Positions 50,533 to 60,335 of a DNA stretch of 64,000 nucleotides are shown here, piece after piece; position 1 is the first letter of the stretch; every line of letters begins with the position of its first letter. The stretch covers positions 1,736,001 through 1,800,000 of the forward strand of contig NZ_CP017195.1 of the NCBI RefSeq assembly GCF_006770285.1. The letters are read 5' to 3'. The position numbers and the translations under genes are program-made. The notes beneath the pieces are model-generated. The model was not told the origin of the DNA, searched no databases, and worked only from the letters and a program-made list of their open reading frames with translations. This DNA comes from Lactococcus paracarnosus (GTDB taxonomy: Bacteria; Bacillota; Bacilli; Lactobacillales; Streptococcaceae).

Positions 50533-51873
50533 TTAAAAGCTTTGACGTTTCGCTTTACGTTCAGAACGGCCTTGTGCACGACCTTCAATCCGTTTTTTAG
50601 CTGTCTTTTGTTTGTCAATTTCCCAGCCAATTTTTTTCTTATAAGCTGGTTTGATATGTTTCTTCTTCTTCTTAACAAGCCCAATCATGGTGATATCAAG
50701 CGCTTCTCTTGATTTTTCACGTTTTTTACGACGGTCACGATCATAAGAGTCTACAATTTCACCATCTTTGATCACTTTTGGTGTAAATTTAATACCTGTT
50801 TTCTCAAGTTCCAGAATGGCTGCATCATCAGATGGTTGATAAAGCGTAATCGCAGTACCACCCATGCCATTTCGACCAGTCCGACCAACACGATGGACAA
50901 AGAATTCCAAGTCACGTGGAATACCATCATTGATGATATGACTCACACCCTCGATATCGATACCACGCGCAGCTAAATCTGTCGCGACAACATATTGATA
51001 GTCAAGATTTTGAACGGCCTTCATGATCCGTTTACGTTCACGTGGCGGGACACCACCATGAATCTTAGCAACTTTAAAGCCATTATTGGTCAAGAAGCTA
51101 TGTAATTCATCTGCCCGGTCTTTTGTATTAGCGAAAATCATGGCAAGATAGGGATTAAGTGTTTGCAAAATCTCTAAGATAGCGCCGTTATTCCCACGAC
51201 CCTTAGTCGAGAAGACCCAGTTATCGATCGTATCACTGATGACTGTTTTTGTTGCAATTTTTTCCATGACTGGATGATTGAGATATTTTTTAAGAAAAGG
51301 TTGCAATTTTTGTGGAATCGTTGCAGAGAAAACGAGCATCTGTACTTTTTTGTCAAAGGTACTGGCGATTTTATCAACTTCTGTCAAAAATCCCATGTCT
51401 AATGTCATATCCGCTTCATCAATAACAAAGATACTTGCTGTGTAAGTTTTCAGTGCTTGTGCATTGATCAAGTCCATAACGCGACCAGGTGTCCCGATCA
51501 CGATATGAGGTTGCGAGCTGCCTAATTTTTCAATTTGACGTTTCTTATCTGTTCCACCAACAAAGTTTGAAATCTTGATGCTGTCATCAAATTGCGTAAA
51601 TGCCATCGCTGCATTATAAATTTGCGTCGCAAGTTCTCTTGAAGGTGCCGTAATAACCGCTTGAACACCATCGATTTCTGTATTTATTTTTTGAAAAATC
51701 GGCAATAAAAAGGTATGGGTTTTCCCAGAACCTGTTTTAGATTCGCCGACAATATCACGCCCTTCAAGCGCAATCGGAATCAATTTTTCTTGTACGGGTG
51801 TTGCTGTGTTAAAGTGTATACTCTCTAATGTCTCATTAATAAACGGTTTAAAATTAAAATCTGTAAATTGCAT
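50533..51873 (-). CDS. DEAD-box RNA helicase, CshB-like
   Basis: An ATP-dependent RNA helicase of 446 aa. Q motif FKPFINETL, motif I SKTGSGKTH, motif II VIDEADM, motif III SAT, motif VI HRVGRTGRNG. The tail is very basic (KKKKKHIKPAYKKKIGWEI and a Lys/Arg-rich end), as in cold-shock helicases that act on ribosomes. The start is ATG 51873 with AAAGAGA upstream; 19 further upstream codons lack support. Confidence 0.93.
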   Translation of the reverse strand: MQFTDFNFKPFINETLESIHFNTATPVQEKLIPIALEGRDIVGESKTGSGKTHTFLLPIFQKINTEIDGVQAVITAPSRELATQIYNAAMAFTQFDDSIKISNFVGGTDKKRQIEKLGSSQPHIVIGTPGRVMDLINAQALKTYTASIFVIDEADMTLDMGFLTEVDKIASTFDKKVQMLVFSATIPQKLQPFLKKYLNHPVMEKIATKTVISDTIDNWVFSTKGRGNNGAILEILQTLNPYLAMIFANTKDRADELHSFLTNNGFKVAKIHGGVPPRERKRIMKAVQNLDYQYVVATDLAARGIDIEGVSHIINDGIPRDLEFFVHRVGRTGRNGMGGTAITLYQPSDDAAILELEKTGIKFTPKVIKDGEIVDSYDRDRRKKREKSREALDITMIGLVKKKKKHIKPAYKKKIGWEIDKQKTAKKRIEGRAQGRSERKAKRQSF

Positions 51874-52035
51874 ATTATTCTCTTTTTTTCTAGTAGTCGT
51901 TCTACCATTATAACATAAAAAAAACGCCAAATTATGCTTTATCGCCTTAACACCATGACCAATTTCAAAAAAAGTAACAATTTGCGTCAGTATTTTATCA
52001 TTTTATTCTCATATTCGGCGTCCATAAAAGACAAA

Positions 52036-52073
52036 TATAAAAACTATCATTAAGCTTTCCCAATGATAGTTGT
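52036..52073 (-). terminator. Terminator of the leu operon
   Basis: 10-bp stem AACTATCATT (52042-52051) with AATGATAGTT (52062-52071), then TTTTATATTT on the minus strand, just after leuD. Confidence 0.85.
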
Positions 52074-52077
52074 CTAA

Positions 52078-52671
52078 TTATGCTTGCCAATAAGCTGGTC
52101 GTTTTTTTTCATAGGCAGTGATTAAATCTGCATATTCTAGTGTAATGCCGATATCATCTAGACCATTAACAAGTTTGCGTTTCCATTCAGCATCAATCTC
52201 AAAAGTAAAGTCACCTTTTGACGTTCTGATGACTTGATTTGGTAAATCAATCTCAATCGTCTCATCTGGTGATAACCCAGCCAATATCTGACGTGTTGCT
52301 AGTGGCTGTACAATCGGTAGAATCCCATTTTTTAATTCATTATTATAATGAATATCTGAAAACGAGCCTGCAATAACCGCATGGAAGCCATAATCTTTAA
52401 TTGCCCATGCTGCATGTTCACGTGACGATCCTGACCCGAAGTTATCTCCTGAAATCAGGATTGTTGCTTGGCGATATTCTGGATGATTGAGAATAAAATC
52501 AGGATTGTCGGTTTCGCCGTCGCTTAGGTAACGCCATTCGAAGAACATATTTTTCCCAAAGCCAGTTTTATCTGTTGATTTCAAAAATTGTTTAGGAATG
52601 ATTTGGTCTGTATCAATATTGTCATTCATGATTGGTACAGTAGTACCTTTGTATATTGTAAACTTGTCCAT
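52078..52671 (-). CDS. leuD: 3-isopropylmalate dehydratase small subunit
   Basis: With LeuC it isomerises 2- to 3-isopropylmalate. 197 aa, with swivel-domain motifs [13 protein letters not shown] and [16 protein letters not shown]. Its start touches the leuC stop. Confidence 0.97.
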   Translation of the reverse strand: MDKFTIYKGTTVPIMNDNIDTDQIIPKQFLKSTDKTGFGKNMFFEWRYLSDGETDNPDFILNHPEYRQATILISGDNFGSGSSREHAAWAIKDYGFHAVIAGSFSDIHYNNELKNGILPIVQPLATRQILAGLSPDETIEIDLPNQVIRTSKGDFTFEIDAEWKRKLVNGLDDIGITLEYADLITAYEKKRPAYWQA

Positions 52672-54044
52672 TAAGCAACGACCTCCCGTGCATCTACAAA
52701 TTTGCCATTGATTGCAGCGAGTGCTGCCATTACAGGGCTACAGAGATGTGTACGTGCCCCATGACCTTGGCGACCTTCAAAGTTACGATTTGATGTTGAG
52801 GCGCAGTGAACGCCTTCTGGTACGTGGTCTGGATTCATGCCTAAACACATCGAACATCCTGGCTCGCGCCATTCAAAGCCTGCATCTAGGAAGATTTTAT
52901 CTAAGCCAAGTGCTTCAGCCGCTTCCTTAACTGGACGACTACCTGGGACAACGATAGCAGTCAGTGTCGAGGCGATTTTTTGTCCCTTAACGATATCTGC
53001 GGCTAACTGTAAATCACTTAACCGTGCATTGGTACAAGACCCGATAAAGACATAGCCCAAATCGATATCTGATGGCTTACCACCTGGTTTTAAATCCATA
53101 TAGGTGTAGGCACGTTCATCATTAAAATCTTTAATTTCTGGGAAAGACTCAGTAAACTCGATTCCCATCTCTGGGTTAGTGCCCCACGTTACCATCGGTG
53201 CAAGTTTTGAGACATCTATGGTGATCACTTTATCATAGACAGCATCTGCATCAGAAGGTAGGGTCTCCCAGTCAGCAATAGCAGCAGCCATATCTTTAGG
53301 AGAGAACTCACGACCCGCAACATAGTCATAGGTCTTTTGATCGGGATTCATCAGGCCTATTTTTGATCCGAATTCGATGGCCATATTACAGATGGTCATC
53401 CGCTCTTCCATCTCAAGATCAGCAACTGCTTCTCCAGTAAACTCAACAGCATACCCAACACCTGCATCAACGCCATGCTTAGCAATCAAGGCCAGAATGA
53501 AGTCCTTAGAGTAGACCCCTTTAGCAGGTTTACCGATGAAGTCAACTTTCATTTGCTTAGGCTTAACTTGCCAGAGGGTTTGGGTCGCAAAGACATGCTC
53601 AACTTCACTAGTCCCAATACCAAAGGCGATCGCGCCGAAAGCACCATTTGTCGCGGTATGTGAATCGCCACAAACAATGACCTTACCTGGTTGGGCGTTT
53701 CCTGTTTCTGGCCCCACCATATGGACAATCCCTTGACGTGCAGAACCATGTGTCGCCGCATCTATCCCAAATTCTTTTACATTTCGTGCTAATGTATCAA
53801 TCTGATTTTTAGAAATTAAATCAGAAATGTTGAAAATATCAACCGTCGGTACATTATGGTCGGTTGTCCCAAAAGTTAAGTCAGGGCGACGTACCTGACG
53901 TCCGGCTTCACGTAAGCCTTGAAAAGCTTGCGGACTGGTTACCTCGTGAATCATGTGGAAATCCACATAAAGGAGTTGGGGCTCAAACGTCTCACCTGTG
54001 ATGACGTGACGCTCCCAAAGCTTATCAAAAATTGTTTGTCCCAT
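52671..54044 (-). CDS. leuC: 3-isopropylmalate dehydratase large subunit
   Basis: Aconitase-family 4Fe-4S enzyme of 457 aa (LeuC). Cluster Cys in [13 protein letters not shown] and in [13 protein letters not shown]; substrate-binding [10 protein letters not shown] and [14 protein letters not shown]. Appears intact. Confidence 0.97.
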   Translation of the reverse strand: MGQTIFDKLWERHVITGETFEPQLLYVDFHMIHEVTSPQAFQGLREAGRQVRRPDLTFGTTDHNVPTVDIFNISDLISKNQIDTLARNVKEFGIDAATHGSARQGIVHMVGPETGNAQPGKVIVCGDSHTATNGAFGAIAFGIGTSEVEHVFATQTLWQVKPKQMKVDFIGKPAKGVYSKDFILALIAKHGVDAGVGYAVEFTGEAVADLEMEERMTICNMAIEFGSKIGLMNPDQKTYDYVAGREFSPKDMAAAIADWETLPSDADAVYDKVITIDVSKLAPMVTWGTNPEMGIEFTESFPEIKDFNDERAYTYMDLKPGGKPSDIDLGYVFIGSCTNARLSDLQLAADIVKGQKIASTLTAIVVPGSRPVKEAAEALGLDKIFLDAGFEWREPGCSMCLGMNPDHVPEGVHCASTSNRNFEGRQGHGARTHLCSPVMAALAAINGKFVDAREVVA

Positions 54045-54057
54045 ATTACACTTCTTT

Positions 54058-54342
54058 CTAGTTGTTTACTATAACATACACAGTACCGATAACGATGATG
54101 ACACCAAGCCACCATGTCATCTGAAAGTATCCTTTTCGCGTCTTATGATGCAAGAGATGGCCTGCACTGATCGCACCTAAGCCACCAAATAACAGCGTTG
54201 CTAGTAGGAGCGTTTTCTCGCTGATACGCCACTGACCTTTTTTCGCACGATGCTTATCAATGGCGTATAAGGAAAAGGTGACGAGATTCCAAATAACCAG
54301 TATCCCGATTAAACTCAGTTTTATGTTCATGTTTAGGGTCAT
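54058..54342 (-). CDS. Small DUF1294 membrane protein
   Basis: 94 aa with three hydrophobic segments and the DUF1294 signature [21 protein letters not shown] followed by GGLGAISAG. Its function is unknown. It overlaps leuB by 4 bp. From memory, L. lactis also carries a small ORF at this point of its leu operon. Confidence 0.85.
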   Translation of the reverse strand: MTLNMNIKLSLIGILVIWNLVTFSLYAIDKHRAKKGQWRISEKTLLLATLLFGGLGAISAGHLLHHKTRKGYFQMTWWLGVIIVIGTVYVIVNN

Positions 54343-55376
54343 AGGTGTTTGATAATCGCTTCTGTCATCTCACTTAAGCTGGCTTGACCACCTAAGTCTT
54401 TAGTTAAGACACCAGCTAAAAGTGTTTGGTGAACCGCACGTTCGATATAGGCTGCACCAGTTGTCTCACCAAAACTTTCTCGTAGCATCATGGCTACTGA
54501 TAAAATCATAGAGATGGGATTGGCAATCCCTAAACCTGCGATATCTGGTGCCGATCCATGGATAGGTTCATAGAGTGACGGGCCATTTTCGGCATGTGAT
54601 GCTGACGGCATCACACCCAGTGTGCCAGGCAAGACACTTGATTCATCTGATAGGATATCTCCAAAGAGATTTTCTGTCACGATGACATCAAAGTCACTCG
54701 GATTTGTGATCATCTTCATGGCTAAACTATCGACCAGAGCATGCTCTAAGGTCACATCTGGATAGTCTTTTGCCACTTCACCAGCTACAATACGCCATAA
54801 TTTAGAAGTCGCAAGGACATTTTGCTTATCTACAGATGTTACTTTTTTCCCTCTACCACGGGCAATATCAAAGGCAATTCTGATGATTCGCTCGATTTCT
54901 TCATAGCTATAGTCATTGACATCACGCGCAGTGCGTTCATTTAGGGTATGTTCCCCAAAATAAATGCCACCGGTCAACTCACGAACAACAACAAAATCCA
55001 CACCTTCGATAATCTCTGCTTTTAATGGAGATAAGTGCTTCAATGCTTCAAAAATTTGTACAGGTCGGATATTGGCAAATAGGCCTAGCGCTTTACGTAG
55101 TGCTAACAAGCCTTGTTCAGGTCTGACAGCTGCATCATTATACTGGGGACCACCGATAGCTGCTAGCAAAATCGCATCCGCAGATTGTGTTGCTGCAAGC
55201 GTGTCGTCGGGTAACGGATGACCTGCCGCATCGATTGCAGCACCGCCAAAGGCCTTAGCCTCTATCGTATAGTCAAAGTTAATTTTAGGTGCAACAGCTG
55301 CTAAAACGGCTAGACCTGCTGCCATAATTTCTGGGCCAATCCCATCACCTGCGAGGGTTACAATTTTTTTCGTCAT
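54339..55376 (-). CDS. leuB: 3-isopropylmalate dehydrogenase
   Basis: Oxidises and decarboxylates 3-isopropylmalate with NAD. 345 aa, motifs GDGIGPEI at the start, RELTGGIYFGEH, SVDKQNVLATSKLW and GSAPDIAGLGIANP. Appears intact and follows leuA by 18 bp. Confidence 0.97.
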   Translation of the reverse strand: MTKKIVTLAGDGIGPEIMAAGLAVLAAVAPKINFDYTIEAKAFGGAAIDAAGHPLPDDTLAATQSADAILLAAIGGPQYNDAAVRPEQGLLALRKALGLFANIRPVQIFEALKHLSPLKAEIIEGVDFVVVRELTGGIYFGEHTLNERTARDVNDYSYEEIERIIRIAFDIARGRGKKVTSVDKQNVLATSKLWRIVAGEVAKDYPDVTLEHALVDSLAMKMITNPSDFDVIVTENLFGDILSDESSVLPGTLGVMPSASHAENGPSLYEPIHGSAPDIAGLGIANPISMILSVAMMLRESFGETTGAAYIERAVHQTLLAGVLTKDLGGQASLSEMTEAIIKHL

Positions 55377-55393
55377 GTCATATCCTTTTTCAA

Positions 55394-56960
55394 TTATAAA
55401 TCGGGGTTTGCTTTTTCAGAGATTTTTTTCGTGATAATACCAGCGTTTTCACGTTGTACCAAGGTGTTGGCATTTGAATAGGCAATCGCACTGGCACGTA
55501 AGACATCAAAGTCTAGACCATTTGCATTAAAGATCGTGCCTGTATCGATATTTTCGACCGTGACATGTACTTCTGCCTGCGCATCAATCCCATCTGTTAC
55601 AGCCGTAATATTGTAGCTATCTAACTTAACCGTGTGGTTGAAGAATGTATCGATGGCATTGAAGGCTGCCTCGATGGAGCCGCTGCCAGTAGCGACAGTG
55701 TCGATGACCTCTTCACCTTCATTTTTCATGCTAATCGTGACCGTTTGTGTGCCATCTTGATTTGATGTGATAAATAAGGTATCAAACTGGAAGCCTTTAG
55801 GATTCTCAACCGTTGTACCGGCCACTAATGCCCGAATATCAGCATCTGTAATATCATGCTTTTTATCTGCTAATGTCTTAAACTTAGCAAAAAGTGACTG
55901 ACGTGTGTCTTCTGATACGTCTGCAAAGCCGAGCTCGTTTATTTTCTCATTAAAAGCATGACGACCAGATAGTTTACCCAGTGGTAGAGAATTTTTCTTA
56001 ACCCCAACGAGTTCTGGTGTAATGATTTCATAAGTTTCAGGATTTTTGAGCACGCCATCTTGGTGGATACCCGACTCATGGGCAAAGGCATTGCCACCAA
56101 TGACCGCTTTGTTTTTAGGGACTGGAATACCTGAGAAACGTGAGACAAGTTCTGATGTCGCAAAGGTCTCATTTAAGACGATGTCAGAGGTCGCTTGATA
56201 GTAGTCTTGTCTGATTTGAAGCGCGACGGCTACCTCTTCTAAAGCGACATTACCTGCTCGCTCACCAATGCCATTTATCGTGCCTTCAACGCGACCTGCA
56301 CCGCCTTTGATGGCTGCGAGTGTATTAGCCGTCGCCATCCCTAAGTCATCATGACAATGTGGGCTAAAGATAATCTCACGATCAGAGGTGATATTTTCAA
56401 TCAAAAACTTAAAGGTCTCGTAATACTCCGTCGGTGTTGTAAAACCGACCGTATCTGGAATGTTAATATAGGTCGCACCAGCATCAACAGCAGCTTGAAC
56501 CGCTTTTAATAAGAATGGTTTTTCAGATCGTGTTGCATCTTCTGGAGAGAACTCAACAACATCAAATAGACTTCTTGCATAACTGACATGTTCCGTAATC
56601 GAGGCAAGGACTTCATCTGGGGATTTTTTTTAATTTATAGGCCATATGAATTGGGCTTGTTGCGATGAAGACATGAATCTGTGGAAATTTTGCATTTTTC
56701 AGTGCTTTTGATACCGCATCTATGTCTGATTTGACTGCTCTAGCGAGTCCTGTAACTGCTGTTTTCGTCAAGGTCTCAGCGATGATTTTTACTGCCTCAA
56801 ATGAGTCTGGACTTGCTGCTGGAAAACCAGCTTCTATCGCTGAAATGCCCCATTTTTCAAGTTGCTTGGCAATCATGACCTTTTCATTGATTGAAAAGTT
56901 AACGCCTGGTGTTTGTTCCCCGTCACGAAGACTCGTGTCTAAAAATTCTATTTTACGCAT
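55394..56960 (-). pseudogene. leuA: 2-isopropylmalate synthase, interrupted by a frameshift
   Basis: LeuA condenses acetyl-CoA with 2-ketoisovalerate, the committed step to leucine. The N-terminal part (56960-56613, 115 aa, [18 protein letters not shown]) goes out of frame in a run of eight A (T8 at 56624-56631, plus strand). The other frame then continues the protein without a gap ([34 protein letters not shown]) to a normal C-terminus. Seven A instead of eight would restore about 521 aa. The break may be a real mutation, a sequencing error or a slippage site. All other leu genes are intact. Confidence 0.9.
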
Positions 56961-57058
56961 GATACATCTCCTTATAGTTATAGCTCGTATGTGATAGTAG
57001 AGTAGCTCATTATGCTAGATAATCAGCTCACTGGTTAGGTCGATAAATTGATAAAAGA

Positions 57059-57089
57059 AAAGCGCCTCACCTATAAAGTAAGACGCTTT
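57059..57089 (-). terminator. Attenuator terminator of the leu operon
   Basis: Stem AAAGCGTCTTAC (57089-57078) with GGTGAGGCGCTTT (57071-57059), containing G-U pairs, followed by TCTTTT on the minus strand. It sits between the leader peptide and leuA. Confidence 0.8.
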
Positions 57090-57146
57090 ACCTGTCCTAC
57101 TTGATGAATGAACGCCAAACAGGATACGAACGATAAGAGAACTCTC

Positions 57147-57197
57147 TTAGTACGTATCCTTTACCAACAATCGCAAGTTTGTGTTTGACATTTTCAT
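57147..57197 (-). CDS. leu operon leader peptide
   Basis: A 16-codon frame, MKMSNTNLRLLVKDTY, with Leu codons TTG-CGA-TTG-TTG in its centre. Its stop lies in the first arm of a strong hairpin (GGATACG with CGTATCC, enclosing AAGAG/CTCTT; about 57121-57160). An in-frame ATG eight codons upstream is a possible alternative start. Ribosome stalling at the Leu codons would favour an antiterminating fold, as in classical amino-acid attenuation. Confidence 0.75.
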   Translation of the reverse strand: MKMSNTNLRLLVKDTY

Positions 57198-57231
57198 TCG
57201 ATCAACCGTAGCACCTTTCATATTTTAGTCT

Positions 57232-57260
57232 AGTTTACCGTTTTGTAACACGTTTGTCAA
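57232..57260 (-). promoter_or_regulatory. leu operon promoter
   Basis: -35 TTGACA (57260-57255), 17-bp spacer, -10 TAAACT (57237-57232), giving a leader of about 265 nt before leuA. Confidence 0.82.
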
Positions 57261-57281
57261 TCATAATCATTAAAAAAAACT

Positions 57282-57296
57282 ATTTTTCGAACAATT
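57282..57296 (-). promoter_or_regulatory. Candidate CodY box upstream of the leu promoter
   Basis: AATTGTTCGAAAAAT agrees with the 15-bp CodY consensus at 11 positions and lies 22 bp upstream of the -35. CodY control of branched-chain genes is well known in lactococci; this particular site is weak. Confidence 0.4.
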
Positions 57297-57350
57297 CAGT
57301 CAATATTGATGGGCCAAACTAGTAAAAGCGGCAGAAAAATTGAGGTATTT

Positions 57351-57380
57351 TAACAAAAAAAAACAAGTCATAGACTTATT
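57351..57380 (-). terminator. Terminator of the 57389-59505 ABC transporter operon
   Basis: Short stem AAGTC (57365-57369) with GACTT (57373-57377) followed by nine T on the minus strand. Confidence 0.65.
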
Positions 57381-57388
57381 TTCAACAG

Positions 57389-58207
57389 TTATTTACTTGG
57401 ATAAACATCCTTAGAGAACCATTTATCAGAAATCTTTTGGAACTCGCCATCCGTATGTAAGGTTTTGAATGCTTTGTTGATGTTATCGACCAATGTCTTA
57501 TCAGATTTACGCGCACCAACTGCGAAATTCTCGCTTTCGTAACCTGTCGTAATGATATTATAATTAGCTAGTTCACCATTTTTTGTCAGATAGTAGTTAG
57601 CGTAAACATTATCTATCAATAAGCCATCGATGCGACCAGCTTTTAAATCAAGCAAAGCAGAATTGAAATCATCATAAAGGGTCGCATCGTTATCTTTAAC
57701 ACTATCTTTAAGTATCTTAGTTTGTTTAGTAAAGGCATCATAGCCTGACGACCCTTGTTGTGCACCTAAGACTTTGTTTTTCATGCCTGCGACATCTTCG
57801 ATCTTACTTGATTTTTTCGTCACAAGTACTTGTTGATTGGTCATGTAAGGATTTGTAAACTGAACTTTTTTCTCACGCTCTTTTGTTGCTGAATAGCCAT
57901 TCCAAATCAGGTCAATCGACCCATTTTTTAATTCAGTTTCCTTCATATCCCAGTCGATGGCTTGCATTTTTACCTTAACATCATACTTAGCGAATACAGC
58001 ATTGGCAAGGTCAATATCAAAGCCGACATTTTTACCGTTTTCATCCTTAAAGCCCATGGGTACAAAGGTATTATCAAAACCAATCACAACTTGCTTTTTA
58101 TCTTTAATCGATGTCCAGCCATCTTTGGCTTCTTTTTTACCACATCCCGCAAGGCTGATAACTGCCACTAACACAGCAGCAAAGCCAATCCATTTTTTGA
58201 ATTTCAT
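57389..58207 (-). CDS. Amino acid ABC transporter substrate-binding lipoprotein
   Basis: A family-3 solute-binding protein of 272 aa. The lipoprotein signal has lipobox LAGC (Cys at about 22). The SBP core follows (VGFDIDLANAVFAKYDVKV, IDLIWNGYSAT, LDLKAGRIDGLLIDN). Polar amino acid or cystine binding is likely, but the ligand cannot be fixed from sequence. Last gene of permease-ATPase-SBP. Confidence 0.9.
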   Translation of the reverse strand: MKFKKWIGFAAVLVAVISLAGCGKKEAKDGWTSIKDKKQVVIGFDNTFVPMGFKDENGKNVGFDIDLANAVFAKYDVKVKMQAIDWDMKETELKNGSIDLIWNGYSATKEREKKVQFTNPYMTNQQVLVTKKSSKIEDVAGMKNKVLGAQQGSSGYDAFTKQTKILKDSVKDNDATLYDDFNSALLDLKAGRIDGLLIDNVYANYYLTKNGELANYNIITTGYESENFAVGARKSDKTLVDNINKAFKTLHTDGEFQKISDKWFSKDVYPSK

Positions 58208-58221
58208 ATATAATACGTCTC

Positions 58222-58860
58222 CTAGTCTTTTGTTTTAGCATTTACTTTAACAATGGTATCTGCAATTTTTGTTGCGAAATCCATGTCATGTGTGACAACA
58301 ATTTGCGTGATGCCCAATGCTTTGTTCTCTAAAATCAGGTTTGCAACTTGATCTCTCAAGGCTGGGTCAAGCGCTGACGTTGGTTCGTCATAACCGATAA
58401 TTTTCGGATTGATCATCATGGCACGGGCGAGCGCAACACGTTGTTTTTGACCACCAGATAAGCTGAAAGGATAAGCATTCTTTTGTTCAATTACTTCTAA
58501 ATCCGTGAGTAACTTCTCAGCTTTTATGATGGCATCTGACTTACTTATCCCCATTGTTTTAACAGGGGAAAGGGTTAGATTTTCAAGCACGGTCATATGT
58601 GGAAAGAGTTGGAAATCTTGGAAGACGAACCCTAGTAGGTTACGTGTAATCAACTCATCTAAGCCGATCACTTCCTCATCAAAGACAACCTGACCAGCAT
58701 CGATCGACTCTAATCCGGCTAACATGCGAAGTAAGGTCGTTTTACCGCCTCCTGATGGCCCGGCAATTGCGACCACTTCTCCAGCATTAATCGTCAGATT
58801 AAAGGCATCAAAGATGACTTTCGTACCAAATTTTTTGGCAATATTTTTTAATTCAAGCAT
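58222..58860 (-). CDS. Amino acid ABC transporter ATPase
   Basis: A 212-aa ATPase with Walker A GPSGGGKTTLLRM, signature LSGGQKQRVALARAMM, Walker [14 protein letters not shown] and switch VTHDMDFA. It is slightly short at the C-terminus for the GlnQ group (usually about 240). It is flanked by its permease (10 bp) and binding protein (15 bp). Confidence 0.92.
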   Translation of the reverse strand: MLELKNIAKKFGTKVIFDAFNLTINAGEVVAIAGPSGGGKTTLLRMLAGLESIDAGQVVFDEEVIGLDELITRNLLGFVFQDFQLFPHMTVLENLTLSPVKTMGISKSDAIIKAEKLLTDLEVIEQKNAYPFSLSGGQKQRVALARAMMINPKIIGYDEPTSALDPALRDQVANLILENKALGITQIVVTHDMDFATKIADTIVKVNAKTKD

Positions 58861-58869
58861 GATTGCCTC

Positions 58870-59505
58870 CTATTTGTAGTAATCAAAACGTTGTTCGATT
58901 TTCTTAGATAAAATGGTGAGCACACCAATAAGGATTAAGTAAATCAAAGCAGCCATCATAATAGGGACGAGTGATACATCACGACTCATGGCGATTTTAC
59001 CAGCCCTCAGTAAATCCCCTAGTCCAACAACATAGATCAGAGATGAATCTTTGACTAGCGTAATAATTTCATTAAACACTGACGGTAAGACAATCTTGAC
59101 AACCTGTGGAATTTGGACATAGCGAACTGTTTGCCATTTAGTCAACTTGAGCACTTTTGCTGCTTCTAGCTGACCATTTGGCACTGCTTTTATCCCACCA
59201 CGAAAAATCTCTGCAAAATAGGCCGCATAGTTTAGGGTAAAGGCGAGTAGCGCTGCTGGAAATCTTGGCAATGTAGGGCCAACCATCGGTAGGGCATAAA
59301 AAATAATAATTAATTGGACTAATAATGGCGTACCTCGCATGATCCAAACATAAATATTAACAAACCAGTTGACAATCGGTACACGTAATAAGAAAGCAAG
59401 TAACATACCCAAAGGAATCGATAAGACGAGTGTCAATACAAAGACTAGGATAGTCAGTTTCAGACCATCAAATAATTGGGGTAAAATTTCAAAAATATAG
59501 GACAT
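58870..59505 (-). CDS. Amino acid ABC transporter permease
   Basis: A 211-aa HisM-family permease with five membrane segments and the EAA loop (GQLEAAKVLKLTKWQTVRYVQIPQVVKIVLPSVFNE). First gene of its operon, divergent from the FKBP gene. Confidence 0.92.
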   Translation of the reverse strand: MSYIFEILPQLFDGLKLTILVFVLTLVLSIPLGMLLAFLLRVPIVNWFVNIYVWIMRGTPLLVQLIIIFYALPMVGPTLPRFPAALLAFTLNYAAYFAEIFRGGIKAVPNGQLEAAKVLKLTKWQTVRYVQIPQVVKIVLPSVFNEIITLVKDSSLIYVVGLGDLLRAGKIAMSRDVSLVPIMMAALIYLILIGVLTILSKKIEQRFDYYK

Positions 59506-59693
59506 CTTTTCTCCAGTAGTATAAAGTATCTCTAAGCTATCTCACAATATCGGACTAAGTTTAGAGATTGTATACTAAATTATAACATGATTTAGTGTGA
59601 TTTTGACATCTTTTTCATTTATCTCTATAGTCATTTAAGGTTACAATAGCTAAGGTTAGGAAAAGTCGGCTGTCTTATGTTAAACTAGTAGGT

Positions 59694-60254
59694 ATGACTA
59701 ATAAAAAAAATACCTTATGGATTGGCTTGCTAGCCATCATCGTTATCATCGCTTTGGGGTTGGTTTATGTCGCAAATCGTCAAAGTGATGCACCTAAAAA
59801 AGACGCCACATCTAGTTCTCAAAAACAATCAGATGAGCAAACGTCGAAACAGCCTACTGAACAAAAACAAACAGATTATCAAGTGTTCACTGACCTAGCT
59901 AAGGCTGAAAAATTTGACGCTGCTAGTGTAACTGACCTTAAAGTTGAAGAACTTAAGGCAGGTACTGGTGACACGATTGCTGAAACAGATACCATCTCAG
60001 CAAATTACAGTGGTTGGAATGCTGCTGGTACGATTTTTGATACGACTAAAAAATCAGCCGATGCTACCCCGACACCGATCGAGTTTCCACTATCAGGTGT
60101 GATTCCTGGTTGGACAAAAGGATTAGCCGGTAAAAAAGTTGGCGGGATTTATAAATTGATGATTCCTGCTGATATGGCCTATGGCGATAGAGCGCCTTCA
60201 AAAGAGACGTCTGGACCACTCGCATTCGTCGTAGAAATCGTTGCTAAAAAATAA
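59694..60254 (+). CDS. Membrane-anchored FKBP-type peptidyl-prolyl isomerase
   Basis: A cis-trans prolyl isomerase of 186 aa. One N-terminal membrane anchor (8-26, no lipobox), a Ser/Gln/Lys-rich linker (28-60), then an FKBP domain (about 75-186) with GTIFDTT, FPLSGVIPGWTKGLAGKKVGG and IPADMAYGDRAP. It should help fold exported proteins. The leader is odd: the only AGG is directly next to the ATG, so the Shine-Dalgarno is poor. Confidence 0.88.
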   Translation: MTNKKNTLWIGLLAIIVIIALGLVYVANRQSDAPKKDATSSSQKQSDEQTSKQPTEQKQTDYQVFTDLAKAEKFDAASVTDLKVEELKAGTGDTIAETDTISANYSGWNAAGTIFDTTKKSADATPTPIEFPLSGVIPGWTKGLAGKKVGGIYKLMIPADMAYGDRAPSKETSGPLAFVVEIVAKK

Positions 60255-60265
60255 GACTTGAACTT

Positions 60266-60305
60266 AAAAAAGCAATAGGATCAGCTGATCCTATTGCTTT
60301 TTTTG
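60266..60305. terminator. Bidirectional terminator between FKBP and mgtE
   Basis: A perfect 38-bp palindrome (60266-60303, core GCAATAGGATCAG with its complement) with A and T runs on both sides, serving both convergent genes. Confidence 0.93.
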
Positions 60306-60335
60306 TATGGCAATCACTAACTAACCGAAAAATAG

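Noticed and set aside
57059-57230. T-box riboswitch ahead of leuA
   Set aside because: The leader lacks a recognisable T-box (TGG-ACC type) sequence and specifier stem, while a Leu-rich leader peptide is present.
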